Source of the DNA: a virus
Virus record (IMG/VR): IMGVR_UViG_3300035704_000396
Location: 1-64,000 of that record
Reading direction: 5' to 3' (one strand)
Length of the DNA stretch: 64,000 nucleotides
This document shows, one piece after another, positions 1-6,834 of the stretch. Below the pieces are notes generated by a model that saw nothing but the letters and a program-made list of their open reading frames with translations, did no database searches and was not told where the DNA came from. A program made the translations under genes and the position numbers. Each line of letters starts with the position of its first letter. Within the stretch, counting starts at the first letter, position 1.

Positions 1-210
1 CTACTTGTTTGTGGAGCGGGTCACCCGGTCGGCGCGCCGGGCGGCGAGGATGACGATAGCGGCGGCGATGCCGCCCACGGCGATCAGTTCGGCGCCCAGC
101 AGGATCGGGCTGCCGCCCGCGGTCCAGTCGGCCACCAGCAGGTACGCGCCGACGATGTAGTCCCAGACGGTGGCCAGGGCTTCGGGGAGGGTGGAAAGCA
201 CGCCGAGCAT
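1..210 (-). CDS. Small membrane protein, function unknown
   Basis: A 69-residue protein with one clear hydrophobic segment at about residues 36-57 and an amphipathic stretch before it, ending in a basic tail (RSTNK). The start ATG at 210 follows a weak purine-rich GAGAATGAG. It is the leftmost of a run of short minus-strand genes that each have their own leader. The stop codon lies at bases 1-3 of the window. No family recognised; a membrane location is the only inference. Confidence 0.6.
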   Translation of the reverse strand: MLGVLSTLPEALATVWDYIVGAYLLVADWTAGGSPILLGAELIAVGGIAAAIVILAARRADRVTRSTNK

Positions 211-354
211 CGCTCATTCTCACATTCTTTGGTGGTGGTTTTTGGTACTAACACAATTCTATCCAAATAGCGGTGCCCGCACCATTGTTGGTGCGGGCAC
301 GGGCGCTATTTGTTTGTGGAGCGGGCCACACGGGCCAGGCGGGTGCCTGGGGCG
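211..354 (-). promoter_or_regulatory. Promoter and leader block of the gene at 1-210
   Basis: Reading leftwards it holds a TGTGG-N6-CCACA dyad (315-333), a hairpin (273-300, listed separately), a TAGAAT -10-like hexamer (256-261) and the C-rich leader motif (complement of 231-238), whose 3' end is 20 nt before the ATG. Dyad, -10 and leader recur at the neighbouring genes. Confidence 0.5.
273..300 (-). terminator. Hairpin terminator, 12-bp perfect stem
   Basis: GTGCCCGCACCA pairs perfectly with TGGTGCGGGCAC around a 4-nt loop. It lies just downstream of the gene ending at 355 on the minus strand. No U-tract, as is usual in actinobacteria. Confidence 0.65.
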
Positions 355-780
355 TCAGGTCCGGGGGCTGACCAGGTCGGTCACCCGGTTGGCGTTGATC
401 GTGTAGACCAAGGCCCGGCTGTCGAGGCCGCCCATCGAGCAGGCGACCTCCAGTGCCCCGTCGTCGTAGCGCCTGGTCACCACGCCGGCCTGGTCGCCGT
501 ATTCGGGGTCGTGCATGACCACCTGGGCGCCGCGTTGCGGTGCGGACCCGGTGGCCGGCGCGGTGGTGGCCTGCACGGCGTGCACAGCCTGCATGGCCTG
601 CGCCCGACGGTCGTTGCACCCTTCGTGGCTGGTGCAGGCGGCGCGGCTGCCGGCCCTGCCGTGCCAGATGCTGGTGGTGTCCGGGTCCTGGCCGCTGGTG
701 CTGGCGCGCACCATCATCGCGGCCCTGGCTGCCAGCACCTCGCGGCCGGCCAGGTCTGGAGCGATCCGGTCGTGGCTCAT
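355..780 (-). CDS. Hypothetical protein, 141 aa
   Basis: Unrecognised soluble protein, start ATG 780 with a good GAGGAAG ribosome site 6 nt upstream. Its C-terminal half (about residues 85-140) reads like a small beta-rich domain; the middle is Ala/Gln/Thr-rich and contains a Cys pair. It is a single-gene unit: leader motif and -10 upstream, hairpin downstream. Confidence 0.6.
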   Translation of the reverse strand: MSHDRIAPDLAGREVLAARAAMMVRASTSGQDPDTTSIWHGRAGSRAACTSHEGCNDRRAQAMQAVHAVQATTAPATGSAPQRGAQVVMHDPEYGDQAGVVTRRYDDGALEVACSMGGLDSRALVYTINANRVTDLVSPRT

Positions 781-879
781 CGCTGCTTCCTCGCAGTTTC
801 TGTGGTGGTGGGATTGTGTCGCTATTTCAATTCTAGCTAAATGACCGTGCCCGCACCATGAATGGTGCGGGCACGGGCG
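781..879 (-). promoter_or_regulatory. Promoter and leader block of the gene at 355-780
   Basis: Contains the leader motif (complement of 804-812), 23 nt before the ATG, and a TAGAAT hexamer (830-835). A dyad copy TGTGGAGCGACTCACACGG (889-907) sits just upstream, inside the 3' end of the next gene. Confidence 0.5.
845..876 (-). terminator. Hairpin terminator, 15-bp perfect stem
   Basis: Arms 845-859 and 862-876 are perfectly complementary with a 2-nt loop. It lies 4 bp past the stop codon of the HAD-like gene and shares its stem sequence with the hairpin at 273-300. Confidence 0.65.
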
Positions 880-1464
880 CTATTTGTTTGTGGAGCGACT
901 CACACGGATTCGGTCGTCGCGGTGGCCTCCTGGTGCAGCTGGGGCGACGCTGGCCCAGGCCCGGATGAACGCCAGGTGGTCGGCGAGCAGGCCGTGGTGT
1001 TCGTTCACGTTGACCAGCAGGGTGCTGTGCCCCTGTGCGGTGCGCTGCGCGGCCCATAGGCCGTCTCGGGCCTGGAACTGGTCGTCCAGCCACACCAGAG
1101 GCCGTCCGGCCGCCCCCACGGCCGCTGCGGGCTGCTTCCAGTGCACCCCGTTGGTGTGCTCGCCGACCGGGCCGACGTCGATCACCGGCAGCACGGGCAA
1201 CCCGATAGACGGCCCGATCCAGACGTTCGCCTCGTGGTTCCAGCTGGTCAACCAGACCAGGTCAGCCGCGAGGTCGGCGGCCAGCTCCAGCAGTGTCGCG
1301 CCGTGGCCGGGGTGTAGCCACACGTTCAACGGCCGGCGCGGATGGGCCCACGGGGTGCCGACCGGATGGGTCGCCACCCGCCGGTAGCCAGCCGCCTTCT
1401 TCGAGGGCTGACCGTATGGCGCCAGCACCCCGTCGACGTCGAGCGCGATCACCAACCTGGACAT
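880..1464 (-). CDS. HAD-superfamily phosphatase-like protein
   Basis: 194 aa. The N-terminus carries HAD motif I: D9 and D11 in ALDVDGV. Motif II is the Thr/Ser of LTSWN (about 73-74), a Lys near 110 can serve as motif III, and motif IV is WLDDQ (127-128). Such short cap-less HAD proteins are common in actinomycetes and their phages; known members hydrolyse small phosphoesters, but the substrate here is unknown. ATG 1464 has a GGGAGAAGG ribosome site. The last residues (RSTNK) are encoded by a copy of the repeated TGTGG dyad, shared with the tail of the gene at 1-210. Confidence 0.8.
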   Translation of the reverse strand: MSRLVIALDVDGVLAPYGQPSKKAAGYRRVATHPVGTPWAHPRRPLNVWLHPGHGATLLELAADLAADLVWLTSWNHEANVWIGPSIGLPVLPVIDVGPVGEHTNGVHWKQPAAAVGAAGRPLVWLDDQFQARDGLWAAQRTAQGHSTLLVNVNEHHGLLADHLAFIRAWASVAPAAPGGHRDDRIRVSRSTNK

Positions 1465-1542
1465 GGAGCCTTCTCCCTTCGGTGGTGGGGGTATGAGAGT
1501 GGGTGGCCGGCCCGCACCCTGTTGGGTGCGGGGCCGGGCGGG
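1465..1542 (-). promoter_or_regulatory. Leader motif and terminator between two cassettes
   Basis: Leader motif (complement of 1481-1489) 16 nt before ATG 1464. The hairpin CCCGCACCC-TGTT-GGGTGCGGG (1511-1532) is the likely terminator of the next gene upstream. I see no clear -10. Confidence 0.5.
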
Positions 1543-1920
1543 TCAGTGGGTCTGGGTGACCACGGTGGCTTCCAACAGGCTCCATGCCTGGTAGCGGCGG
1601 TCCATGGCCCGGTCGTAGGCGGCGGCCAGGCCGGTGATCGGGTTGGCCTCCCACACCTGCTCGCCGTCGTGGATCACGTCGTGGTCGCGGCGGATCTGCC
1701 TGGTGATCGCGGCCGCCGCCTTCTTCACCGCGACGTCGGCCTGCAGCACGGCCAGCACCTGGCGCACGATGGCCGGGTCGACCTCGCCCAGCTCGTAGCC
1801 GGGCACCTCCAGTCCCAGCTTGCGCAGGTAGCTGACCGCGGCCAGCAACTCATCCAGGGCCAGCTCGTTGACGGCCAGCGGCTCAGGGGTCGCACCGGTG
1901 ATGTCGGCGGTGGCGCTCAT
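1543..1920 (-). CDS. Hypothetical all-helical protein, 125 aa
   Basis: Predominantly helical, rich in Ala, Leu and charged residues, with no recognised domain. I chose ATG 1920 (MSAT...) because the next gene also begins MSATT and the purine-rich GAGAGA lies 6 nt before it; an in-frame ATG at 1935 is possible. This gene and the next two (2151-2549, 2754-3059) resemble each other in size, helical content and start, and may be diverged duplicates. Confidence 0.6.
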   Translation of the reverse strand: MSATADITGATPEPLAVNELALDELLAAVSYLRKLGLEVPGYELGEVDPAIVRQVLAVLQADVAVKKAAAAITRQIRRDHDVIHDGEQVWEANPITGLAAAYDRAMDRRYQAWSLLEATVVTQTH

Positions 1921-1942
1921 GGCTGTCTCTCGCATTCTTTGG

Positions 1943-2045
1943 TGGTGGGGTTTCGTGGAACTACCATTAGTCTATTCTGCGGGACCGCTAATAACCATTC
2001 AGGATCGAGGAAGTCACGCTATTGTTTTGTGGAGCGGGCCACACA
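1943..2045. repeat. Direct repeat of a promoter-leader block, copy 1
   Basis: About 100 bp matching 2574-2676 at roughly 80% identity by eye. It contains the leader motif (1941-1949), TAGACT -10 (complement of 1969-1974), a TTATTA hexamer 14 nt upstream of it, and a TGTGG dyad (2028-2045). It is the promoter of the gene at 1543-1920. Confidence 0.75.
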
Positions 2046-2097
2046 ATTCGCGGGGGCGCTGGGCGGCTCTGGGATCCCTGTCGCCTCGGATACGCCG

Positions 2098-2126
2098 CCG
2101 GCCCGCATCTGGTGGATGCGGGCCGG
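2098..2126 (-). terminator. Hairpin terminator, 12-bp stem
   Basis: CCGGCCCGCATC pairs with GATGCGGGCCGG around a 5-nt loop, 25 bp past the stop of the gene at 2151-2549. Confidence 0.6.
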
Positions 2127-2150
2127 GGTGGGGTGTGGGGGTTCAGGGGG

Positions 2151-2549
2151 TTACTGGCCGGCTGCTGGGGTGAGGCTGGCGCGGAATCCGGTGGCCAGGA
2201 CGGTCAGCTGGTCGAACAGCCACTCGCGGCGCATGATGGCCGTGTCGAAGTCGGGGGCGGTGCGCTGCAGCTCGCCGAGGCTGTTGAGGTGCTGGTGGTG
2301 GGCCATGCTGGCAACCGACCGTTCGATCCGGCCGATCAGCGTCTGGGCCAGGTTGGCGATCTCGGTCTCAACCGACACGATGTCGTCCACCGTCTTGATC
2401 AGCGAGCGGACCGCCCCGTTGGTGCGCCACCGGTTGTCGAACAGCTGCTGGTAGGTGATCGGCAGCTTCACCTGGGCCAGCACCTCGTCCCGCACGTCGA
2501 GGGCGGTGGGAGCGGTGGGAGCGGCGGCGGTGGTCGTGGTGGCGCTCAT
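2151..2549 (-). CDS. Hypothetical all-helical protein, 132 aa
   Basis: Starts MSATTTTAAAPTAPTALD and continues as a long helical protein with regularly spaced hydrophobics (possible coiled coil about residues 55-95). ATG 2549 is preceded by GAGAACGAC. No family recognised. Single-gene unit with repeated promoter upstream and hairpin downstream. Confidence 0.6.
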   Translation of the reverse strand: MSATTTTAAAPTAPTALDVRDEVLAQVKLPITYQQLFDNRWRTNGAVRSLIKTVDDIVSVETEIANLAQTLIGRIERSVASMAHHQHLNSLGELQRTAPDFDTAIMRREWLFDQLTVLATGFRASLTPAAGQ

Positions 2550-2573
2550 GTCGTTCTCGCATTCTCTGAATGG

Positions 2574-2676
2574 TGGTGGGGTTTCGTGGAACTACCATTA
2601 GTCTATTCTGCGAATCCGCTGATAACCATTCGGAATCGAGGGAATCGCGCTATTTGACTGTGGATCGGGTCACACG
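2574..2676. repeat. Direct repeat of a promoter-leader block, copy 2
   Basis: Second copy of the block at 1943-2045. It has the leader motif (2572-2580), TAGACT (complement of 2600-2605), TTATCA 14 nt upstream, and a dyad TGTGGATCGGGTCACACG (2659-2676). It drives the gene at 2151-2549. Confidence 0.75.
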
Positions 2677-2708
2677 TGGAACACCCCGCTCGGACCGCGA
2701 ACGCACAT

Positions 2709-2742
2709 GCCGGCGCCACCCGAGGGTTGGGGCGGCGCCGGC
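2709..2742 (-). terminator. Hairpin terminator
   Basis: GCCGGCGCC (2709-2717) pairs with GGCGCCGGC (2734-2742), with an inner ACCC/GGGT pairing. It lies just past the stop of the gene at 2754-3059. Confidence 0.5.
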
Positions 2743-2753
2743 GGCAGCTGGGA

Positions 2754-3059
2754 TCAGTTGCTGTCGGGCCGGTGCAGCTCCCGCTCCGCGGCCCGGAACC
2801 TGGCCAGCGCGAGGTGCAGGTCACCGGCCGCGCTGTCCACCCCGGTGGCGGCGGCCAGGGTGTTGTCGGCGTCGTGCTGTTCGATGGCGACCAACCCGGC
2901 TGCCACCCGCTGGCTGGCCTGGCGCACCGCGATCCGCGCGTCGCGCAGGATCCGTGCGCTGGTGTGCAGCATCGGCACGTCTTCGGCGGTGGCGGTGATG
3001 TGGTAGGCGGCCAGAATGTCGGCAACCTCGGCGTCGGTGATGGGGGCGGTGGTGGTCAT
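2754..3059 (-). CDS. Hypothetical all-helical protein, 101 aa
   Basis: Starts MTTTAPITDAEVADILAAY; helical throughout, ending in a charged helix. The start at 3059 was chosen over longer options because it sits 22 nt past a leader-motif copy, as for its neighbours. No recognised domain. Confidence 0.6.
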   Translation of the reverse strand: MTTTAPITDAEVADILAAYHITATAEDVPMLHTSARILRDARIAVRQASQRVAAGLVAIEQHDADNTLAAATGVDSAAGDLHLALARFRAAERELHRPDSN

Positions 3060-3277
3060 GGTGGGGCTCGCATCCTGCTGTGGTGGTGGGACTGCTGTGG
3101 TGGTGGGAGTGGTGGTGTGGTGCAATACCATCAGCCTATCCACAGTGGACACGCCTGGCCAGTGAATACAGCCCCGGAACGCCCGGATTGACTGTGGAGC
3201 GGACCACACGGCCGCCGGCTCGACCACAATCACCCCGCCCCTCGAGCTCAATCCGCTGCGCTCGCGCCGGCTCGACC
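3060..3277 (-). promoter_or_regulatory. Promoter region with two leader motifs and operator dyads
   Basis: Two leader-motif copies in tandem (complement of 3082-3090 and 3099-3107), a TAGGCT -10 (complement of 3133-3138) overlapped by the palindromic TCCACAGTGGA, and a dyad TGTGGAGCGGACCACACG at 3193-3210. The TCCAC-N-GTGGA element recurs near another -10 at 52343-52355. Confidence 0.5.
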
Positions 3278-3589
3278 TCAGTCACCGGTCGCCGGCTGCG
3301 CTGTGGGTTCGTCGGCGTTGTCATCCGGCACGCTCACGGGCCAGCGCTGTTCGATTTCGTCGGCGATGGCGCGCAGCAGTCTGGCCAGCGGCAGGCCCCA
3401 GTCGCCCGCGACTACCTCGTCGCCGCTGGCCGTGAGCGTGCCGACGTCCTGTGCGGACAGCGTGCGGCCGTCGCCGTCTTGGGCGTGCAGGTGCACGGTG
3501 ATGCTCAGTCCGCCCGGTTCGCCGTTGTCCATGTCGGCGGGCTCGACGACGTCGTCTGGGCCACGTGTTCCGTCTGCTGGTTGGTCCAT
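3278..3589 (-). CDS. Hypothetical acidic protein, 103 aa
   Basis: Acidic, with a central part reading as a beta-hairpin plus helix (VHLHAQDGDGRTLSAQDV, then LARLLRAIADEIEQRW). ATG 3589 has AAGGACAGG upstream. No family recognised. First gene after the virion operon; the 121 bp to the next gene contain nothing I can name. Confidence 0.55.
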   Translation of the reverse strand: MDQPADGTRGPDDVVEPADMDNGEPGGLSITVHLHAQDGDGRTLSAQDVGTLTASGDEVVAGDWGLPLARLLRAIADEIEQRWPVSVPDDNADEPTAQPATGD

Positions 3590-3710
3590 GTCCTGTCCTT
3601 GTCGGATGTGCGGGAACTTGGCGGGGTGGTCGGCCCGCCATGCAGGCGCCGGCGGCCTGGCGCGGGTGGTCAGCCCCTGTTGGGAGTGTCGCTGTCGGTC
3701 GGCCGGGTGG

Positions 3711-4142
3711 TCAGGCCGCGAGGGTGGTCACCGGCCAGGGCACGGTGTCTCGCATCGAGGACGTCAGGAACGGGTTGGGTGGGATGCCTCGGACCTGCTT
3801 GGCGAATATCGGTGTGGAGCTGCCGTGTGGCGTCCACACCAGGTATTTCCCGTTGCGGGGCCGGATCGGGCCTCGGCCGGCGTACACGCCGGTGCCCTGG
3901 TGCACGTAGATGGCTTGTGGCGCCGAGGCGTAGAGGCGGCCGCGGACCACCAGGCCGCCCGAGGTGACGGTGAATCCGATGGAGGCACTCAGTTCGCCGG
4001 TGTCGACGGGGGCGCGGGTGCGGGCCAGGCTGGCGGCGCGCTGGCAGTAGTTGGTGACCCGTCGGGTCACCGGGCCGGCCGGTGACCCGAGCAGCCACCG
4101 AATGTTGGGCAGGTTGAGCCTGACCCTGGTGAATCCGATCAT
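3711..4142 (-). CDS. HK97-gp10-like tail-completion/minor virion protein
   Basis: 143 aa. The central pattern, RAPVDTGELSASIGF followed by a beta-rich stretch and HQGTGVYAGRGPIRP, then an aromatic/basic segment and PPNPFLTSSM, is the layout of HK97 gp10-type proteins that join the head-tail connector to the tail tube. ATG 4142 overlaps the upstream stop by 4 bp (ATGA) and has GGAGA upstream. It lies last in the operon after the lysis genes, an odd position because gp10 genes usually sit between connector and tail tube. Confidence 0.7.
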   Translation of the reverse strand: MIGFTRVRLNLPNIRWLLGSPAGPVTRRVTNYCQRAASLARTRAPVDTGELSASIGFTVTSGGLVVRGRLYASAPQAIYVHQGTGVYAGRGPIRPRNGKYLVWTPHGSSTPIFAKQVRGIPPNPFLTSSMRDTVPWPVTTLAA

Positions 4143-4396
4143 GGCAGTCTCCGGGGCGGTTGGTCGCGGTGTTCCAGCGGTGTCCAGCGGGGCACGGTGG
4201 CCAACTGGTCGGCCAGGTGTGGGCCCAGTTCGGTGTCGCCGCCGGCGGCATAGTGTTCTGCCAGGTCGACCATGGTTTGCACGGCGTCGCGGTGCGAGGG
4301 GTGGCTGGTCTCGTCGGCGGTCGGCCGGAACCCGAACGGCGGGCGGGTGATGGTCCATTGCCCGTCGCGTTTGGTGATCCTCGGCTTCCCGCGCAC
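4139..4396 (-). CDS. Hypothetical protein, 85 aa
   Basis: I chose the GTG at 4396, which has AGGAG 7 nt upstream and falls just after the preceding gene's stop; the longer frame would overlap that gene. Begins VRGKPRITKRDGQWTITRPP, then a helical C-terminus (DAVQTMVDLAEHYAAGG). The short Lys/Trp/Thr beta segment at the start is typical of small phage proteins. Function unknown. Confidence 0.6.
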   Translation of the reverse strand: MRGKPRITKRDGQWTITRPPFGFRPTADETSHPSHRDAVQTMVDLAEHYAAGGDTELGPHLADQLATVPRWTPLEHRDQPPRRLP

Positions 4397-4406
4397 CCGG
4401 CCGCTC

Positions 4407-4664
4407 CTATCGGCTGTCGCCGTCGCGGGCGACGGTGTGCGGGTGGTGGCGGCCGGTGTAGGGGTCGCGGACCACGACGGCGCCGGCGTAGTGGCGGCCG
4501 CAGCCGAACCATCTGGGCCGGCGCAGCTCAACCGCCAGGCACAGGCACAGTGTCAGGATGATGCCGAGGGCGGCCAGGGCGAGCTGGTGGCGGCCCAGCA
4601 GGCCGATCAGCATCAGGCTGGTGGCCACGGCCATGACCGTCACCACGGCGAGGCGGCCAGCCAT
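4407..4664 (-). CDS. Small membrane protein with two predicted spans
   Basis: 85 aa, hydrophobic segments at about residues 5-25 and 27-46, then a basic Cys/His-containing tail (RRPRWFGCGRHYAG). ATG 4664 overlaps the upstream stop as TGATG, so it is translationally coupled. Size and position in the lysis region fit an accessory holin or spanin-like role, but no signature proves it. Confidence 0.6.
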   Translation of the reverse strand: MAGRLAVVTVMAVATSLMLIGLLGRHQLALAALGIILTLCLCLAVELRRPRWFGCGRHYAGAVVVRDPYTGRHHPHTVARDGDSR

Positions 4665-5053
4665 CAGGTGGCTTCCGGCCAGTGCCAGGTGCCGCCGGCG
4701 TGGCCGACCTGGTCAAGCTGTGCGGTGGCGACGAAGGCGCCGCTGTCGGTGACGATGTGCAGGGTGAGGCCGGTGTCGTCGAAATGCTGGGCCACGGTGC
4801 GGGTGCCGTCGCCGTTGTCGGTGACCTGGTCGTCGATCCAGGCGCCCACGACGACGATGTCGGCGGGCCGGCAGGTCGAGGGATATTGCTGGGTGCCGTC
4901 GGGTCGCACCGGGCTGCCCATGGATTCGTAGTGGACGCGGTCGCCGACGGTCGGGGTGGGCAGGACCGGGTCGGTGGTGTCGCCGGGGTCGACTGCCGGT
5001 GTCGGGTCGACTGCCGGTGTCGGGTCGACCACCGGGGGCTCGGCGGGTGGCAT
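4664..5053 (-). CDS. Hypothetical Pro/Asp-rich virion-region protein, 129 aa
   Basis: N-terminal 35 residues are a Pro/Val/Asp linker with a duplicated VDPTPA unit encoded by two perfect 18-bp repeats (4987-5022). The rest is a small beta-rich domain. ATG 5053 has AGGAG 11 nt upstream. No family recognised. Confidence 0.6.
   Translation of the reverse strand: MPPAEPPVVDPTPAVDPTPAVDPGDTTDPVLPTPTVGDRVHYESMGSPVRPDGTQQYPSTCRPADIVVVGAWIDDQVTDNGDGTRTVAQHFDDTGLTLHIVTDSGAFVATAQLDQVGHAGGTWHWPEAT
4987..5022. repeat. Two tandem 18-bp repeats inside a coding region
   Basis: Unit GGTCGACTGCCGGTGTCG occurs twice without a gap, adding six residues to the Pro-rich linker; a site prone to slippage. Confidence 0.8.
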
Positions 5054-5057
5054 GGGG

Positions 5058-5486
5058 TTACGTGCTCCTTTTCAGGCGGGTCGGATCGGCCAGCGGGTGC
5101 GCGCCGGTGGACCGGCCGGCTCGGCGCAGCTCGTACACCGATTCCAGGTTGACCCGGAAGGCCAGGCTGATCAGCGGTGCCAGGGCGGCGACGGCGACGC
5201 CGATCTGGTCGGCGGGCAGGTGCAGGCGGAACGCGGCCGCCGCGGTGGCGATGGTGGTGGCCGCGCCGGCGAGCACGGATACCGCGACCGGTCGGGCCCG
5301 GATCGCCGTGTAGATGGAGGCCGCCGCGGCGAACGCGGTGACCAGGGCCGCGGTGCGCACGTCGCCCAGGTGCAGCACGTCACCGACCAACGCGGCCGCG
5401 CCGCCGTTGACCAGCCACGCGGTGGCGGCCGGTTCGGTGGCCAGCCATCGCCGCAGCGCGGCCCAGAAGCGTTGCAGCCAGCTCAC
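5058..5486 (-). CDS. Holin-like membrane protein
   Basis: 142 aa with hydrophobic segments at about residues 21-38, 45-62, 67-88 and 95-110, a basic amphipathic N-terminus (WLQRFWAALRRWL) and a basic C-terminal tail. It lies directly downstream of the lysin-like gene, overlapping it by 4 bp. Size, topology and pairing with a lysin fit a phage holin, which would release endolysin through the membrane. Holins share little sequence, so this rests on context. Confidence 0.6.
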   Translation of the reverse strand: MSWLQRFWAALRRWLATEPAATAWLVNGGAAALVGDVLHLGDVRTAALVTAFAAAASIYTAIRARPVAVSVLAGAATTIATAAAAFRLHLPADQIGVAVAALAPLISLAFRVNLESVYELRRAGRSTGAHPLADPTRLKRST

Positions 5487-6490
5487 ATGCCACCATCCGG
5501 CCTGTCGTCGGTGTCGGTGTCGTCGGGGGCGGCGTGCCGGCCGCCGACCGGTCCGAGGTTGACATCGCGCAGCAGCGTGCGGCCCACGGCGTGGCGGACC
5601 TCGGCGGGCTGGTCGGCCAACGCCGCGTGGATCGGCGAGATGATCAGGCCCAGGTGGTCCGGGGACAGGGTGTGGCCGGCTTCGGCTTGCTGGCGGCCGG
5701 TTTCCAGCGCACCCAACAGGTCGGCGGATGCTTCGGGGAGGGCGCCGGCCTGGGCGGCCAGTAGCGCTTTGATCGCGTTGACCGTGCTGGCCGTGTTGAG
5801 CAGGTCCAGCGCCATCGGCCCGGCGGTGTTGACCCCGCCGACGCCGCGTTGGTAGTCGCGCAGCACGAACCCGACGGTGTCCGGTTTGGGGTTGGGTGGG
5901 ATGGGGGCGGCCAGCATCTGTTCAGGGGTCATGTCGTCCTCCGGTGGTGTGGGCGGTGCGGGCGGTGCGGGGTCGACGCCGGGCCAGTGGGCGGACACGG
6001 CGGACGTGTCGTAGCGGTCGTTGGAGGCGTACTGCTTGGCCACGGACACGAACGTGCCGTGGGTGAGAAGCCCCGGTTTGCCGTCGTATTCGGCGATCCA
6101 GTAGTGCGGCTGCGCGACTTTCGCCTTGGCGAACGCGGCGATCACGTCGGGCCAGGTGGACAGGTTGCAGTACACGGTGGGGTCGGCGCCGCCACCCCGG
6201 CGCATGGCCACCCAGCCCGGCGCCTGCGCCGGGGTGGCGTCGCCGCGTTCGACGTCCAGGACGTGGCCGTCGTTGGTCGCGGCCTTCTTGACGATCCGGA
6301 CCAGCCGGGTCGACCCCGGGAACAGCTTCCAGTCCGCTGTGGACCAGGGCGCCAGGTGGATCTTGTCGGCGTAGCCGGCCACCAACGCCGGCGCCGGGCT
6401 GCGCGGGATCAGGGACGCGGTGACCGCGTCGAACATGGTGCGCAGGGCGGCACTGCCCGCTGGTGGCACCAGTTCGGTGGTCGCGTTCAT
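5483..6490 (-). CDS. Endolysin-like protein with GH25-type hydrolase domain
   Basis: 335 aa. Residues about 38-170 match the GH25-like domain of actinophage lysins: AGYADK at the first strand, a basic strand, then DGHVLDVERGDATPAQAPGW, which carries the acidic Asp-x-Glu pair, then YCNLSTWPDVIAAF and HYWIAEYDG. These enzymes cleave the glycan backbone of peptidoglycan. The C-terminal half (about 190-335) is Pro-linked, helical and without a recognised binding domain. ATG 6490 overlaps the upstream gene by 4 bp and a holin-like gene follows. A structural, tail-tip lysin role is also possible. Confidence 0.75.
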   Translation of the reverse strand: MNATTELVPPAGSAALRTMFDAVTASLIPRSPAPALVAGYADKIHLAPWSTADWKLFPGSTRLVRIVKKAATNDGHVLDVERGDATPAQAPGWVAMRRGGGADPTVYCNLSTWPDVIAAFAKAKVAQPHYWIAEYDGKPGLLTHGTFVSVAKQYASNDRYDTSAVSAHWPGVDPAPPAPPTPPEDDMTPEQMLAAPIPPNPKPDTVGFVLRDYQRGVGGVNTAGPMALDLLNTASTVNAIKALLAAQAGALPEASADLLGALETGRQQAEAGHTLSPDHLGLIISPIHAALADQPAEVRHAVGRTLLRDVNLGPVGGRHAAPDDTDTDDRPDGGM

Positions 6491-6819
6491 GCGGGCACCC
6501 ACTTTCCGTCGCGGATCCAGCCGTGGCTGGGGCAGTGCCGGCAGGCCAAGCTGGGGGTGATGGTCAGATGCGTCTCGTCGCCGGGTCCGCCGGCGACCAG
6601 CTGGTGACGGGCCACCCATTCCGGCCGCTTGCCGGGCACCGCCGGGGCCGCCACCCAGGCGATGTAGCCGCCGCAGTACTTGGCGGTGGGCGTGGCGTGC
6701 GGGCCCGGCGGGTGGTGTTCGATCAGGCCGACCACGCGGCCGTCCTGTTCGGTCCAGACGAACGAGTGGCCATCGCCCAGGTCGTGTTCGTGGTCGCGGG
6801 CCAGGTAGGTGGTCGGCAT
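6487..6819 (-). CDS. DUF6527-like small protein
   Basis: 110 aa with a His-rich N-terminus, a central aromatic/Gly part and a C-terminal CxxCPSHGWIRDGKW, which resembles the ending of DUF6527-type phage proteins (short beta-rich, metal-ligand tail). Function of that group is unknown. It lies between the papain-like protease and the lysin. Confidence 0.5.
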   Translation of the reverse strand: MPTTYLARDHEHDLGDGHSFVWTEQDGRVVGLIEHHPPGPHATPTAKYCGGYIAWVAAPAVPGKRPEWVARHQLVAGGPGDETHLTITPSLACRHCPSHGWIRDGKWVPA

Positions 6820-6834
6820 GTCAGGCCGCCCTGC

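Noticed and set aside
1-40. Linear-replicon telomere at the window start
   Set aside because: The repeats at the start are the recurring TGTGG dyads; no nested terminal palindromes are seen and the sequence continues a gene.
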